Translations under genes and position numbers: made by a program | Notes under the pieces: generated by a model | Database searches by the model: none | What the model saw: only the letters and a program-made list of their open reading frames with translations | What the model was told of the DNA's origin: nothing | From: Deltaproteobacteria bacterium HGW-Deltaproteobacteria-3 | GTDB taxonomy: Bacteria; Desulfobacterota; Desulfobulbia; Desulfobulbales; Desulfurivibrionaceae | Direction: 5' to 3' | NCBI GenBank assembly: GCA_002841785.1 | Contig: PHAW01000025.1 | Span: 1 to 33,216, forward strand | Length of the DNA: 33,216 nt | Shown: positions 7,365 to 14,785 of the stretch, in pieces | Position numbering within the stretch: position 1 is the stretch's first letter | Layout of the letters: every line of letters begins with the position of its first letter

Positions 7365-9101
7365 TTATCCTTGGTTGCCTGGGTGAGAATCCCCGGTGAT
7401 AAGCCGTTCCATGTCGTCAACAAATTCCTTCATTTGGAGGGATTGGGCGTTGAGCTCCTCGGAAGCGGCCGCCGATTCCTCGGAAGTGGCCGCATTCTGT
7501 TGCGTCACCACATCCAACTCCGAGATGGCTTTATTGATCTGGACGATTCCGGATGCCTGTTCTTCCGTTGCCTTACGGATATGGCCGATAAGTCCACTGA
7601 CCTCGACCACGCTGGCCGCGGCCTCCTGAAAAACGTTACTGGTGTGAGCGACAAACTCCGATCCGGTTCGGACGCGGGCGACTGTTTCTTCGATAAGTTG
7701 GGCAGTATCCTTGGCCGCGGCGGCGGAACGTTGGGCCAGGTTGCGGACTTCCTCGGCGACCACCGCGAAACCTGCCCCTGCCTCACCGGCGCGGGCGGCC
7801 TCCACTGCGGCATTTAAGGCCAGCAGATTGGTTTGAAAGGCAATCTCGTCGATGGTTTTGATAATCCGTGAGGTCTGTTCGCTGGACTGTGATATTTCTT
7901 CCATGGAACGGGTGAGCTGCTCCATGGCGGAGCCGGCGTTACCGATGAGGTTGTCGGCCTTACGGACATGGTCGTCTGCGTTTCGGGTATGCTCTTCGCC
8001 CTGTTTTACCATGGCGGTGATCTCTTCCATGGTGGCGGAGGTTTCTTCCAAAGCGGCGGCCTGTTCCGAGGCGCCTTCCGCCAGGGTCTGACTGGTGGCG
8101 GAAACCTCGCTTGAAGCGGAAGCCACCTGCGCCGCGCCCTCGCTCAGGCCGAGGCTGATCTGGTGCAGGGGCGTAACCAGGGAGCGGACAATGAGAAAAA
8201 CGAGGCCTGCGGTGAGGGTCGTGCTGAAGATGAGGATGCCGAGGTTGATCATGCCCAGCCGTTTGACCGGAGCGTACATTTCCGAGTCGGGGGCGGTGGT
8301 AGCCACGATCCAGCCTGTTTCCGGGACGGTCTGGAAACCGACCAGCTTGTCGATGCCTTTAAAGGTGTAATGAATAAGCCCCTGGCGCTGGGCCAGCATC
8401 TCGCGGCCAAAATCAAACTGGCTCAGGTCGAGCTTGAGAATTTTATCCTTCTCCGGATAGGCGAGCATTTTCCCGGTTGAGTCAATGAGGTAGGCATAGC
8501 CGGAGGTGCCGATTCTGGCTGGATCGACAAAGCTTGCATTGCAGCTTGCCAGGTCGACCACGCCCAGGAGCGCTCCGGCAACCTTTCCGTTGGTCTTGAT
8601 AGGAGCAGAGATGACAAAAACAGGTTTTCCCGATCCTTTGCTGAGAATCACCTCGGAGATTACCTCCCTGCCGGACATGGAATCCTTAAAGTAGGGGCGG
8701 TCGGCGACATGCATGGTGCCGACGTGCTCGGGCAGGGATGAGGCGATAACGGTGCCGCTCTGGTCGGCGATGGCAATAAATTCATAAAAGTCCGACATGC
8801 GTTGCAGTTCGGTCAACTTAGCGTTGGCTCGATGGGCAGCGCTACTGTCGTCGGCCCCAGCAAGAAGGAGCCCACTAAAAATAGGGTCCGTGCTGTTGCC
8901 GCAGATGTCGAGTTTTCGTTCATGCAGCCAGGAGGTAATCTGTTTGGCGATGGAGTTGGAAACCTGGGAGGTCTGTTGGGAGATGCATTCTTTCAAGGCG
9001 GAAGCGGATTTGAAATAAGAGACTGCGCTGATGGTGCCCATACACAGGACAAGGACAACGGTGGTCGGGATCAGAAATCGATTGCGCAAACTGAGCTGCA
9101 T
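7365..9101 (-). CDS. Methyl-accepting chemotaxis protein with periplasmic dCache-type sensor
   Basis: A 578-residue transmembrane chemoreceptor. A first membrane helix (about residues 8-26, [19 protein letters not shown]) is followed by a periplasmic domain of about 240 residues with dCache features, such as [15 protein letters not shown] and [19 protein letters not shown]. The second membrane helix is [19 protein letters not shown]. The cytoplasmic signalling domain contains the conserved tip [20 protein letters not shown] and [16 protein letters not shown], which contacts CheA and CheW. The stretch between helix two and the signalling coiled coil is short, and I cannot recognise a full HAMP domain. 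The ATG at 9101 was chosen over 9113 because GGGGGG sits five bases before it. The ligand is unknown; the gene is single and divergent from the riboswitch-controlled Gate gene. Confidence 0.93.
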   Translation of the reverse strand: MQLSLRNRFLIPTTVVLVLCMGTISAVSYFKSASALKECISQQTSQVSNSIAKQITSWLHERKLDICGNSTDPIFSGLLLAGADDSSAAHRANAKLTELQRMSDFYEFIAIADQSGTVIASSLPEHVGTMHVADRPYFKDSMSGREVISEVILSKGSGKPVFVISAPIKTNGKVAGALLGVVDLASCNASFVDPARIGTSGYAYLIDSTGKMLAYPEKDKILKLDLSQFDFGREMLAQRQGLIHYTFKGIDKLVGFQTVPETGWIVATTAPDSEMYAPVKRLGMINLGILIFSTTLTAGLVFLIVRSLVTPLHQISLGLSEGAAQVASASSEVSATSQTLAEGASEQAAALEETSATMEEITAMVKQGEEHTRNADDHVRKADNLIGNAGSAMEQLTRSMEEISQSSEQTSRIIKTIDEIAFQTNLLALNAAVEAARAGEAGAGFAVVAEEVRNLAQRSAAAAKDTAQLIEETVARVRTGSEFVAHTSNVFQEAAASVVEVSGLIGHIRKATEEQASGIVQINKAISELDVVTQQNAATSEESAAASEELNAQSLQMKEFVDDMERLITGDSHPGNQG

Positions 9102-9306
9102 GACGCCCCCCATTTGTTTGGAATTTTACGTTAGGTGTTTATACCTATATTATTTCTGTTCTTCGTTTATCTCATGGCAGATGCGATTTTGCAATGAGAT
9201 TGACTGCGTTTGCATTGAAAAAGTAGCGGGTGGAAAAACCGAGGAGCTAATGCTGTTAAAGAAGATGGAAGAATGCTGGCAAAGTTTCGCAAAATATGCT
9301 AGAGAA

Positions 9307-9470
9307 CGGTTTCCAAGGTGCTCCATAAGGAGCTTAAACGGGAACCCCGTGCAAATCGGGGACGGGCCCGCCGCTGTAACCGGGGACGCGTTTCGCAAGC
9401 ACGCCACTGTTTTTTTAAATGGGAAGGCGCGAAACAAGGATGAACCGGAAGTCAGAAGACCTGCCTTGAA
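9307..9470 (+). ncRNA. Cobalamin riboswitch 1 (upstream of the Gate-domain membrane protein)
   Basis: An AdoCbl/B12-type riboswitch aptamer. It starts near AAGGTGCT and has the core CGGGAACCCCGTGCAAATC, the conserved CCCGCCGCTGTAACCGGGG segment around 9370, and the B12-box end GAAGTCAGAAGACCTGCC (closing at 9465). A TATGCT hexamer at 9295-9300 is a possible -10 but lacks a good -35. It is followed by two small repeats and a strong terminator (9539-9575), so control by premature termination when B12 is bound is the likely mode. Confidence 0.93.
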
Positions 9471-9472
9471 AA

Positions 9473-9525
9473 ATCATGTTGCATGATCGCCGTGGACAAG
9501 TGATCATGTAATGATCTGCCGTGGA
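9473..9525 (+). repeat. Tandem hairpin-plus-GCCGTGGA repeats in the riboswitch 1 expression platform
   Basis: Two near-direct repeats, 9473-9496 and 9503-9525, each have a small palindrome (ATCATG...CATGAT in the first; ATCATGTAATGAT in the second) followed by GCCGTGGA. They lie between the aptamer and the terminator and may take part in antiterminator formation. Confidence 0.5.
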
Positions 9526-9538
9526 TGAAACAGGGTCT

Positions 9539-9575
9539 CCCCGGATCGAGAAAATCGGTCCGGGGATTTTTTTTT
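9539..9575 (+). terminator. Riboswitch 1 terminator, overlapping the start of the Gate gene
   Basis: An 11-bp stem (one G-T pair), CCCCGGATCGA pairing with TCGGTCCGGGG across a GAAAA loop, followed directly by nine T. The next three bases are the ATG of the membrane protein gene. The GGGGA of the stem is also the only Shine-Dalgarno candidate for that ATG, so the hairpin could block both transcription and translation. Confidence 0.85.
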
Positions 9576-10550
9576 ATGCCGCTGGAACTGCATTTTATCA
9601 CCTCCCTCTGGGCACATTTGCTCTGGCCGTTGGCCAAGATCCTCTTCTGGATGTCCGTGGGATTGATCGCCGCCAATTTCATCGAGGCCCTCAACTGGAC
9701 GCATCGGTTGGCCTCCCTGTCCCGCCCCTTGGTTCGCCTGGGCAGACTTTCCCCCACCTCCGGGGCGAGCTTTTCCATGGCCTTCTTCTCCGGGGTTACC
9801 GCGAATACCATGCTGGCCGAGGCCTACGACAAAGGGCAGTTGAGCAAGCGAGAGTTGGTGCTTGCCAATCTCTTCAACGGATTGCCCCGTTTTTTTCTCC
9901 ATCTGCCCACGGTCTTTTTCCTCACCGCGCCGCTCATTAAAATGGCGGCCTTGCTGTACCTGGCGCTGACTTTTAGCGCGGCAGTGCTGCAAACCGTGTT
10001 GGTGGTGATCGGCGGCAGGTTGCTGCTCTCTCCACTCCAGGAGGTACAGACGGAGATCGCGGGCTTGGTCCGGGAAAAAACCGACTGGCGACAGGCCCTG
10101 GATAAAAGCATCAAAAGGTTTCGCAAAAGGATCAAGGGGCTCCTCTATTTCACCGTGCCCGTGTACATCCTGTTCTACTTCCTGAGCAAACATGGGGTGT
10201 TTGTCTGGCTGGAGAATTTTTTTGCCACCAAGGCCTGGTTTCTTGCCTGGCTCCAGCCGCAAAGCCTCGGCATTGTCATGGCCCATGTCACCGTGGAATT
10301 TTCCGCCGGTCTGGCTGCGGCCGGAGCCCTGCTGGCGGATAATAGCCTCAGTTATAAAGAGGTGGTTCTCGCTCTCTTGGCCGGCAATATTCTTTCCACC
10401 CCGATCCGGGCGGTGCGGCACCAATTCCCCTACTATGTGGGGATCTTTTCCCCGCGACTAGCCCTTGAGCTTGTGGGGGTCAGTCAGGTATTGCGCATGG
10501 GGTCCGTGGTTGCCGTTGGCCTGGTCTATTATTTTATGACCCTTGGTTAG
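9576..10550 (+). CDS. Gate-domain (nucleoside-recognition type) membrane protein under B12 control
   Basis: A polytopic inner-membrane protein of 324 residues made of two related halves, each with Gate-domain-like features. The first contains SGASFSMAFFSGVTANTMLA and LANLFNGLPRFFLHLP; the second contains LLAGNILSTPIRAVRHQFP and GIFSPRLALELVG. About eight hydrophobic segments are visible, with a charged cytoplasmic loop between the halves (about residues 160-190). Its own cobalamin riboswitch and its place just before the cobalamin operon suggest a role in corrinoid, precursor or cobalt transport, but that is inference; the substrate is unknown. I chose the ATG at 9576, since the membrane-protein sequence begins there; the frame is also open from an ATG at 9525, before the terminator hairpin. 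Confidence 0.8.
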   Translation: MPLELHFITSLWAHLLWPLAKILFWMSVGLIAANFIEALNWTHRLASLSRPLVRLGRLSPTSGASFSMAFFSGVTANTMLAEAYDKGQLSKRELVLANLFNGLPRFFLHLPTVFFLTAPLIKMAALLYLALTFSAAVLQTVLVVIGGRLLLSPLQEVQTEIAGLVREKTDWRQALDKSIKRFRKRIKGLLYFTVPVYILFYFLSKHGVFVWLENFFATKAWFLAWLQPQSLGIVMAHVTVEFSAGLAAAGALLADNSLSYKEVVLALLAGNILSTPIRAVRHQFPYYVGIFSPRLALELVGVSQVLRMGSVVAVGLVYYFMTLG

Positions 10551-10629
10551 ATTGAACCCGTATGATTTTCGTGTATTTTGTGAGGTGAATCGCCAGTTTT
10601 TTTGTAGAAACTACAAGTGTGTTGTCAAT

Positions 10630-10800
10630 AAGGCGCCCATTGGGCTTAAAAGGGAATCCCGCGCAAATCGGGAACGGTCCCGCCACTGTAATTTCCTCCT
10701 GCTTCCAGCGCGAAACGGGAATACCGGTTCTCAGGCCACTGCCCTCTGTCAAAAGGGTGGGAAGGCGAACCGGTTTTCAGGAAAAGTCAGGAGACCTGCC
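10630..10800 (+). ncRNA. Cobalamin riboswitch 2 (upstream of the cbiK operon)
   Basis: A second B12 riboswitch aptamer. It starts at AGGCGCCCATTGGGCTT, has the core AGGGAATCCCGCGCAAATC and CGGTCCCGCCACTGTAA, a variable arm at about 10700-10780, and ends in the B12 box AAAGTCAGGAGACCTGCC at 10800. It differs clearly from riboswitches 1 and 3, which resemble each other. It precedes the twelve-gene cobalt and ring-methylation operon and should repress it when cobalamin is plentiful. Confidence 0.93.
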
Positions 10801-10840
10801 TTGTTGATTTTTTTGCTGCAACCTTCGAGGAAAGGTTTCC

Positions 10841-10888
10841 GGCCTTGCGCGCAATGCAGATTACGCAGGGGGGTGCCGTCTTTTTTTT
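10841..10888 (+). terminator. Possible terminator or expression platform of riboswitch 2
   Basis: CCTTGCG (10843-10849) can pair with CGCAGGG (10865-10871), and an outer GGC can pair with GCC (10875-10877); a run of eight T follows at 10881-10888. The stem is imperfect, so translational control is the alternative. Confidence 0.35.
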
Positions 10889-10927
10889 GAAGGGAACTCG
10901 TCAACCTTTTAAAAGATGGAGAAGAAG

Positions 10928-11847
10928 ATGCGTTTGAAAAAAATGTCACACAATGCTGTTTGGTTGCTGGTCGCCCTGTTTCTGGCGCTTGGCGCTATGG
11001 CCATGAAAGTGCTTTGCCCGGCATCCTCAACATCCGGGATCAGGTTCAGGCATCCCTGCCCGGCGTTCCGGTGCGATTGGCCTTCACCTCGAACATCATC
11101 CGGAGGATCTGGCAGGAGCGGCGTAAGGACCCGGCCTATGCGGTGCAGCACCCCGAGGTGCCCACGGAGATCATCAATGTCAAGGGGCCCCTGGCCGCCA
11201 TCGCCGACCTGCAGGACGAGGGCTATGGTTACATCGTTGTCCAGCCGACCCATATCTCCAGCGGGGAGGAGTTTGCCGATCTGGCCTCCTATGTGCAGGG
11301 ATTAAACGCCATTAAGACCGTGAAGAAGCGGAACATGCCGTTCAGGAAGATCCTGATCGGACGGCCTGCCCTGGGAACCCACGGCATCGAGCACGAATAC
11401 CGGCACGATATCGAGCAGGTGGCAGCCGTTTTGGCTCCGGACGTGGAGATGGCCAAAAAGGCCGGGCGGGCGCTGGTCTATTTTGCCCATGGCAATGAGC
11501 ATTATTCCACCGGGGTTTATCTGGAGTTCGAACAGGTGATGCGCAAGCGGTATCCCGGGGTGCGCATCTATGTTACCATGGTCGAGGGCTTTCCGGATAA
11601 CGCCCGTCTTTTCGAGGAACTGGCCGCGGACAAGACCAGGAAGGTGCTGCTCAAGCCCTTCATGACCGTGGCCGGAGATCATGCCAAGAACGACATGGCC
11701 GGACCTGAGCCGGATTCCCTGAAAAGTCAGCTTGAGACACGAGGTGTCAACGTGGCGGCCTCCCTTGTCGGCCTGGGAGAATCCGATGCCTTTGCGGCGA
11801 TCTTTGCCAGGCACATCAAGGATGTCATGAGCGATGAAGGTCTTTAG
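10928..11847 (+). CDS. cbiK: Sirohydrochlorin cobaltochelatase CbiK (exported type), N-terminal reading frame disrupted
   Basis: CbiK inserts cobalt into sirohydrochlorin, the first committed step of the anaerobic cobalamin route. The ATG at 10928 (GGAGAAG upstream) opens a clear signal peptide, KKMSHNAVWLLVALFLALG, as in the periplasmic CbiK of sulfate reducers. The chelatase domain lies in a different frame, open from a TTG at 10960 to the stop at 11847: LNIRDQVQASLPGVPVRLA, then the His segments YFAHGNEHYSTG and FMTVAGDHAKNDMAG, which hold the two metal-site histidines. The first strand with its usual FGTS motif is missing, so about 12-20 residues appear deleted together with a frame change near 11000-11015. 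As read, signal peptide and enzyme are not joined. It is either damaged or mis-assembled. Confidence 0.8.
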
Positions 11848-11853
11848 GAACCC

Positions 11854-12885
11854 ATGAGGCAGAGCGGATACACCATATGGCTGCTGACCCTGTCCCTGGC
11901 GGCAGCCACCTGCGGGGCCATTGTCTATGCAACCGGCATGGGGCATATCGCGGTGTCCGGCGGTGATATCCTCCGGGTGATCGCGGCCAGGGTAACCTCC
12001 AATTCCGCCCTGCTTGCGGGTATTGACCCGGTGTTTCCCTTTGTGGTTTTCGATGTTCGGTTGCCCCGGATCCTCACCGCCACCCTGGTTGGCGGAGGGC
12101 TTGCCATGAGCGGCGTTATCTATCAGGGCATCCTGCTCAACCCGCTGGCCGACCCGTATACCCTCGGGGTCTCTTCCGGGGCGGCCTTTGGCGCGGCTCT
12201 GGCTCTTTTGGCCAACCTGACCATGATGGGACATTTTTCCGTGCCGCTTTTCGCCTTTGGAGGCGCGGCCCTCACCCTGCTGGTGGTGCTCTATCTCTCC
12301 AGCTTCAACGGGCAGATCTCGGCCAACACCCTGATCCTTTCCGGCGTCATTGTCGGGGCCATCCTGGCGGCCGGGATCAGCTTTTTAAAATATCTGGCCG
12401 ACGAGCAGGTGTCGGTCATTATCTTCTGGCTGATGGGCAGCTTCGCCTCCCGCACTTGGGCAGACGTGGCCGTGGTGGCGGGGGCGGTGCTCTGCGGCCT
12501 GGTCCTCTCCTTATTTTACGCCAGGGATCTCAACATCCTCAGCCTGGGAAGCAGATCGGCGGATACCCTGGGGGTTGAGAGCACCAGGGTGCGCTGGATT
12601 CTGCTCCTGGGCGCTTCCCTGGTGACGGCGGTCTGCGTGTCGGTCTCCGGGATCATCGGCTTCATCGGGCTCATCGTTCCGCATCTCATGCGTTTTCTGG
12701 TGGGGCCGGACAACCGGAAGCTGCTGCCGGTTTCCATCCTGGCCGGGGCTCTGCTCCTGCTGGTGGCCGATACCGTGACCCGGGCGGTGCTGCCGGTGGA
12801 GGTGCCCATCGGGGTGCTCACCGCCCTGATCGGCGGACCTTTTTTCTGCGTGATCTTTCGCCGGCGGCAGAGGAGAGCGATATGA
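11854..12885 (+). CDS. btuC: FecCD/BtuC-type ABC transporter permease (copy 1)
   Basis: The membrane subunit of a cobalamin/siderophore-type importer, 343 residues with about ten hydrophobic helices. Family marks include FDVRLPRILTATLVGGGLAM near residue 65, LNPLADPYTLGVSSGAAFGA, and the conserved GIIGFIGLIVPHLMRFLVGP followed by LPVEVPIGVLTALIGGPFF at the C-terminus. AGGA lies just before the ATG, six bases after the cbiK stop. Its stop overlaps the ATPase start (ATGA). Being inside a cobalamin biosynthesis operon next to an exported-type cobaltochelatase, it may import a corrinoid or a cobalt-tetrapyrrole intermediate rather than only B12; the sequence does not settle this. Confidence 0.92.
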   Translation: MRQSGYTIWLLTLSLAAATCGAIVYATGMGHIAVSGGDILRVIAARVTSNSALLAGIDPVFPFVVFDVRLPRILTATLVGGGLAMSGVIYQGILLNPLADPYTLGVSSGAAFGAALALLANLTMMGHFSVPLFAFGGAALTLLVVLYLSSFNGQISANTLILSGVIVGAILAAGISFLKYLADEQVSVIIFWLMGSFASRTWADVAVVAGAVLCGLVLSLFYARDLNILSLGSRSADTLGVESTRVRWILLLGASLVTAVCVSVSGIIGFIGLIVPHLMRFLVGPDNRKLLPVSILAGALLLLVADTVTRAVLPVEVPIGVLTALIGGPFFCVIFRRRQRRAI

Positions 12886-13673
12886 CCCCCGCCAGCGGCT
12901 TTGGACTGACCGGGGTGGACTTTGCCTACGGGGAGACCCAGGCCCTTGCCGGTCTGGATATCTCCCTTGCGCCGGGCAGATTTTACGGGATAGTCGGCCC
13001 CAACGGCTGCGGCAAGACCACCTTTCTCGACCTGCTCACCGGCGGCAAGTCCCCTGACCAGGGAAGCGTCACCTTTGAGAATCGGCCGGTGGCTGAATAC
13101 CGGCGCCGCGATCTGGCCAGGATGGTCGCCCTGGTGCCCCAGGATTTTGGTATCGATTTTGCCTTCACCGTGCAGGAGGTGGTGCTCATGGGCCGACATC
13201 CTCATATCAGCCGTTTTGCTTCGCCTGGGGCGGAAGATTGGCGTCAGGTGGACGCAGCCATGGAGGCCATCGGCATCAGTCATTTCAAGGACCGCTTTGT
13301 CAACGAGCTTTCCGGCGGGGAAAAGCAACGGGTCGTTGTGGCCCGCGCCCTGGCCCAGCAGACCCCTTATCTGCTCTTTGACGAGGCAACCTCCAGCCTG
13401 GATGTGCAGTACACCATGCAGATCTTCAACGTGGCCAAAAAGCTGGTGCAAGAAGAGGACCGGACCGTGATCGCGGTGATCCACAACCTGAATCTGGCCG
13501 CGGCCTACTGCGACGAGCTCATCTTCATGCAGAAGGGCACGGTGGCTGCCTGCGGACCCACCGACACGGTGCTGGACCCGGCCATGATCAAAAAGGTGTT
13601 CGGGGTGGAGAGCAGGGTGGCGTTTGACGAGTTCAGCAACACCCAACAGATATCTTTCCGCTACTGGAGTTAA
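12882..13673 (+). CDS. btuD: BtuD/FepC-type ABC transporter ATP-binding protein (copy 1)
   Basis: The nucleotide-binding subunit powering the adjacent permease, 263 residues. Walker A is GPNGCGKTT at about residues 43-51, the Q-loop is in LVPQDFGIDF, the ABC signature is LSGGEKQRVVVARALAQQ, and Walker B is YLLFDEATSSLD, followed by the switch His in AVIHNLNLAA. The start overlaps the permease stop by four bases, indicating translational coupling. The stop is followed within 5 bases by the first possible start of the binding-protein frame, where a palindromic repeat begins. Confidence 0.93.
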   Translation: MTPASGFGLTGVDFAYGETQALAGLDISLAPGRFYGIVGPNGCGKTTFLDLLTGGKSPDQGSVTFENRPVAEYRRRDLARMVALVPQDFGIDFAFTVQEVVLMGRHPHISRFASPGAEDWRQVDAAMEAIGISHFKDRFVNELSGGEKQRVVVARALAQQTPYLLFDEATSSLDVQYTMQIFNVAKKLVQEEDRTVIAVIHNLNLAAAYCDELIFMQKGTVAACGPTDTVLDPAMIKKVFGVESRVAFDEFSNTQQISFRYWS

Positions 13674-13694
13674 AATCGATGGCCTCGCAACGAA

Positions 13695-13782
13695 TCGTCA
13701 CTCCGGTGAAAACCGGTGTCCAGCCTTTCCGCACCTCCCCGGCATCCCGTCATTGCGGCTTTCGCCGGAATGACGGGATGCC
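13695..13782. repeat. Palindromic dispersed-type repeat at the 5' end of btuF
   Basis: Two hairpins lie between btuD and the btuF signal peptide. The first, about 13696-13716, pairs ACTCCGGT with ACCGGTGT. The second, 13741-13782, has perfect 14-base arms (GGCATCCCGTCATT and its complement) with a further inner CGGC/GCCG stem. The wording matches the common bacterial repeat whose translation gives PVIPAKAG-like peptides. The second hairpin is followed by TCGATTTTTGG and might act as an internal attenuator. Confidence 0.7.
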
Positions 13783-14785
13783 TCGATTTTTGGCTTTTCA
13801 CAAGTGCAGCTATATTGCGCCCGAAACAACTATACGTCTGCTTTTTTTTGTTCTTGCCCTGCTGGCCGGTTTCAGCCCGCATGCCCGGGCTGGCGCTGCT
13901 CCCGTCACCTTCCAGGACAGCGAGGGGAAAACCGTTACGGTGCCCCGTCCCTTTACCCGGATTATCTCGCTCTACCCGGCCCATACCGAAAACCTGATCA
14001 GCTTGGGACTCGGCAGTGAGATCATCGGTATTGAAGGCGGAAATGAGTGGCTACCCCAGCTCCGGGACAAGAAGCATTTCAGCTACCGGGAAGACCCGGA
14101 AAAAATCATTGGTGCCCGGCCCGACCTTGTTCTGGTCCGGCCCATGATCGAGCGCTCCGCACCGCAGTTGCTGGCAACCCTGCGCAAGGCGGGGATTACG
14201 GTGGTCTCGCTCCAGCCCAACACGGTGGAGGAGATTTTTGATTACTGGCGGGCTTTGGGGTTACTCACCGGCAGAACGCACCAGGCTGAGGAGATGGTTG
14301 CTCGTTTTCAGGCTGAGCTTGCGGCAATCCGGAAGATTGTCGCTAAGGTGCCAGAAAATGCCAGAACCAAGGTCTACTTTGAGGCCATCCACACCAAGAT
14401 GAAAACCTTTGCCCAGGAAAGCATTGCCATGTATGTGCTGCAACAGGCCGGGGGCGTCAACGTGGCCGCGGATGCCAGCCAGGTCCGGGAAACCAATATC
14501 GCCGCCTACGGCAAGGAACGCATCCTGGCCAAAGGTGCGGAGATCGAGGTTTTTCTCGCTCAGCAGGGACGGATGAATCCGGTAACCATCGAGACCATTA
14601 CCCAGGAGCCTGGATTTCAGGCGATCAAGGCGGTGCGCAACAACCGGGTTTTTTTTGTTGACGAACGTTTGGTTTCTCGACCAACCCTGCGGATTATCGA
14701 AGGAATACAGACCATAGCCGCGCTGCTCTACCCGGATCTTTTCCCGGGCACGACCCGAAAAAAAGGGGGTGCCGATGGCCGGTGA
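13778..14785 (+). CDS. btuF: Periplasmic cobalamin-type substrate-binding protein BtuF (copy 1)
   Basis: The periplasmic solute-binding protein of the adjacent ABC importer. The frame is open from 13679, but the first 33 codons lie over a palindromic repeat, so I place the start at the ATG 13778, giving 335 residues; neither start has a good ribosome binding site. A signal-peptide core IRLLFFVLALLAGFSPHARA follows. The mature protein has the type III binding-protein fold: KTVTVPRPFTRIISLYPAHT, SLGLGSEIIGIEGG, DPEKIIGARPDLVLVRP, and a late VRNNRVFFVDERLVSRP. It overlaps cbiA by 11 bases. The repeat has probably replaced the original translation start region, so expression level is uncertain. 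The ligand may be a corrinoid or a precursor. Confidence 0.85.
   Translation: MPRFLAFHKCSYIAPETTIRLLFFVLALLAGFSPHARAGAAPVTFQDSEGKTVTVPRPFTRIISLYPAHTENLISLGLGSEIIGIEGGNEWLPQLRDKKHFSYREDPEKIIGARPDLVLVRPMIERSAPQLLATLRKAGITVVSLQPNTVEEIFDYWRALGLLTGRTHQAEEMVARFQAELAAIRKIVAKVPENARTKVYFEAIHTKMKTFAQESIAMYVLQQAGGVNVAADASQVRETNIAAYGKERILAKGAEIEVFLAQQGRMNPVTIETITQEPGFQAIKAVRNNRVFFVDERLVSRPTLRIIEGIQTIAALLYPDLFPGTTRKKGGADGR

Noticed and set aside
9271-9300. Sigma-54-like promoter TGGCA..TCGCA before riboswitch 1
   Set aside because: The GG to GC distance is one base too short for the -24/-12 consensus, and no activator site is apparent.
10602-10616. TTGTAG-AAA-CTACAA palindrome between the Gate gene and riboswitch 2, as terminator or operator
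   Set aside because: A short 6-bp stem with no T run after it and no known operator match; too weak to call.
10934-10945. A7 run in cbiK as a programmed -1 frameshift site joining signal peptide and chelatase
   Set aside because: Slipping there would skip the hydrophobic signal-peptide core and still give no FGTS strand, so it does not restore CbiK.
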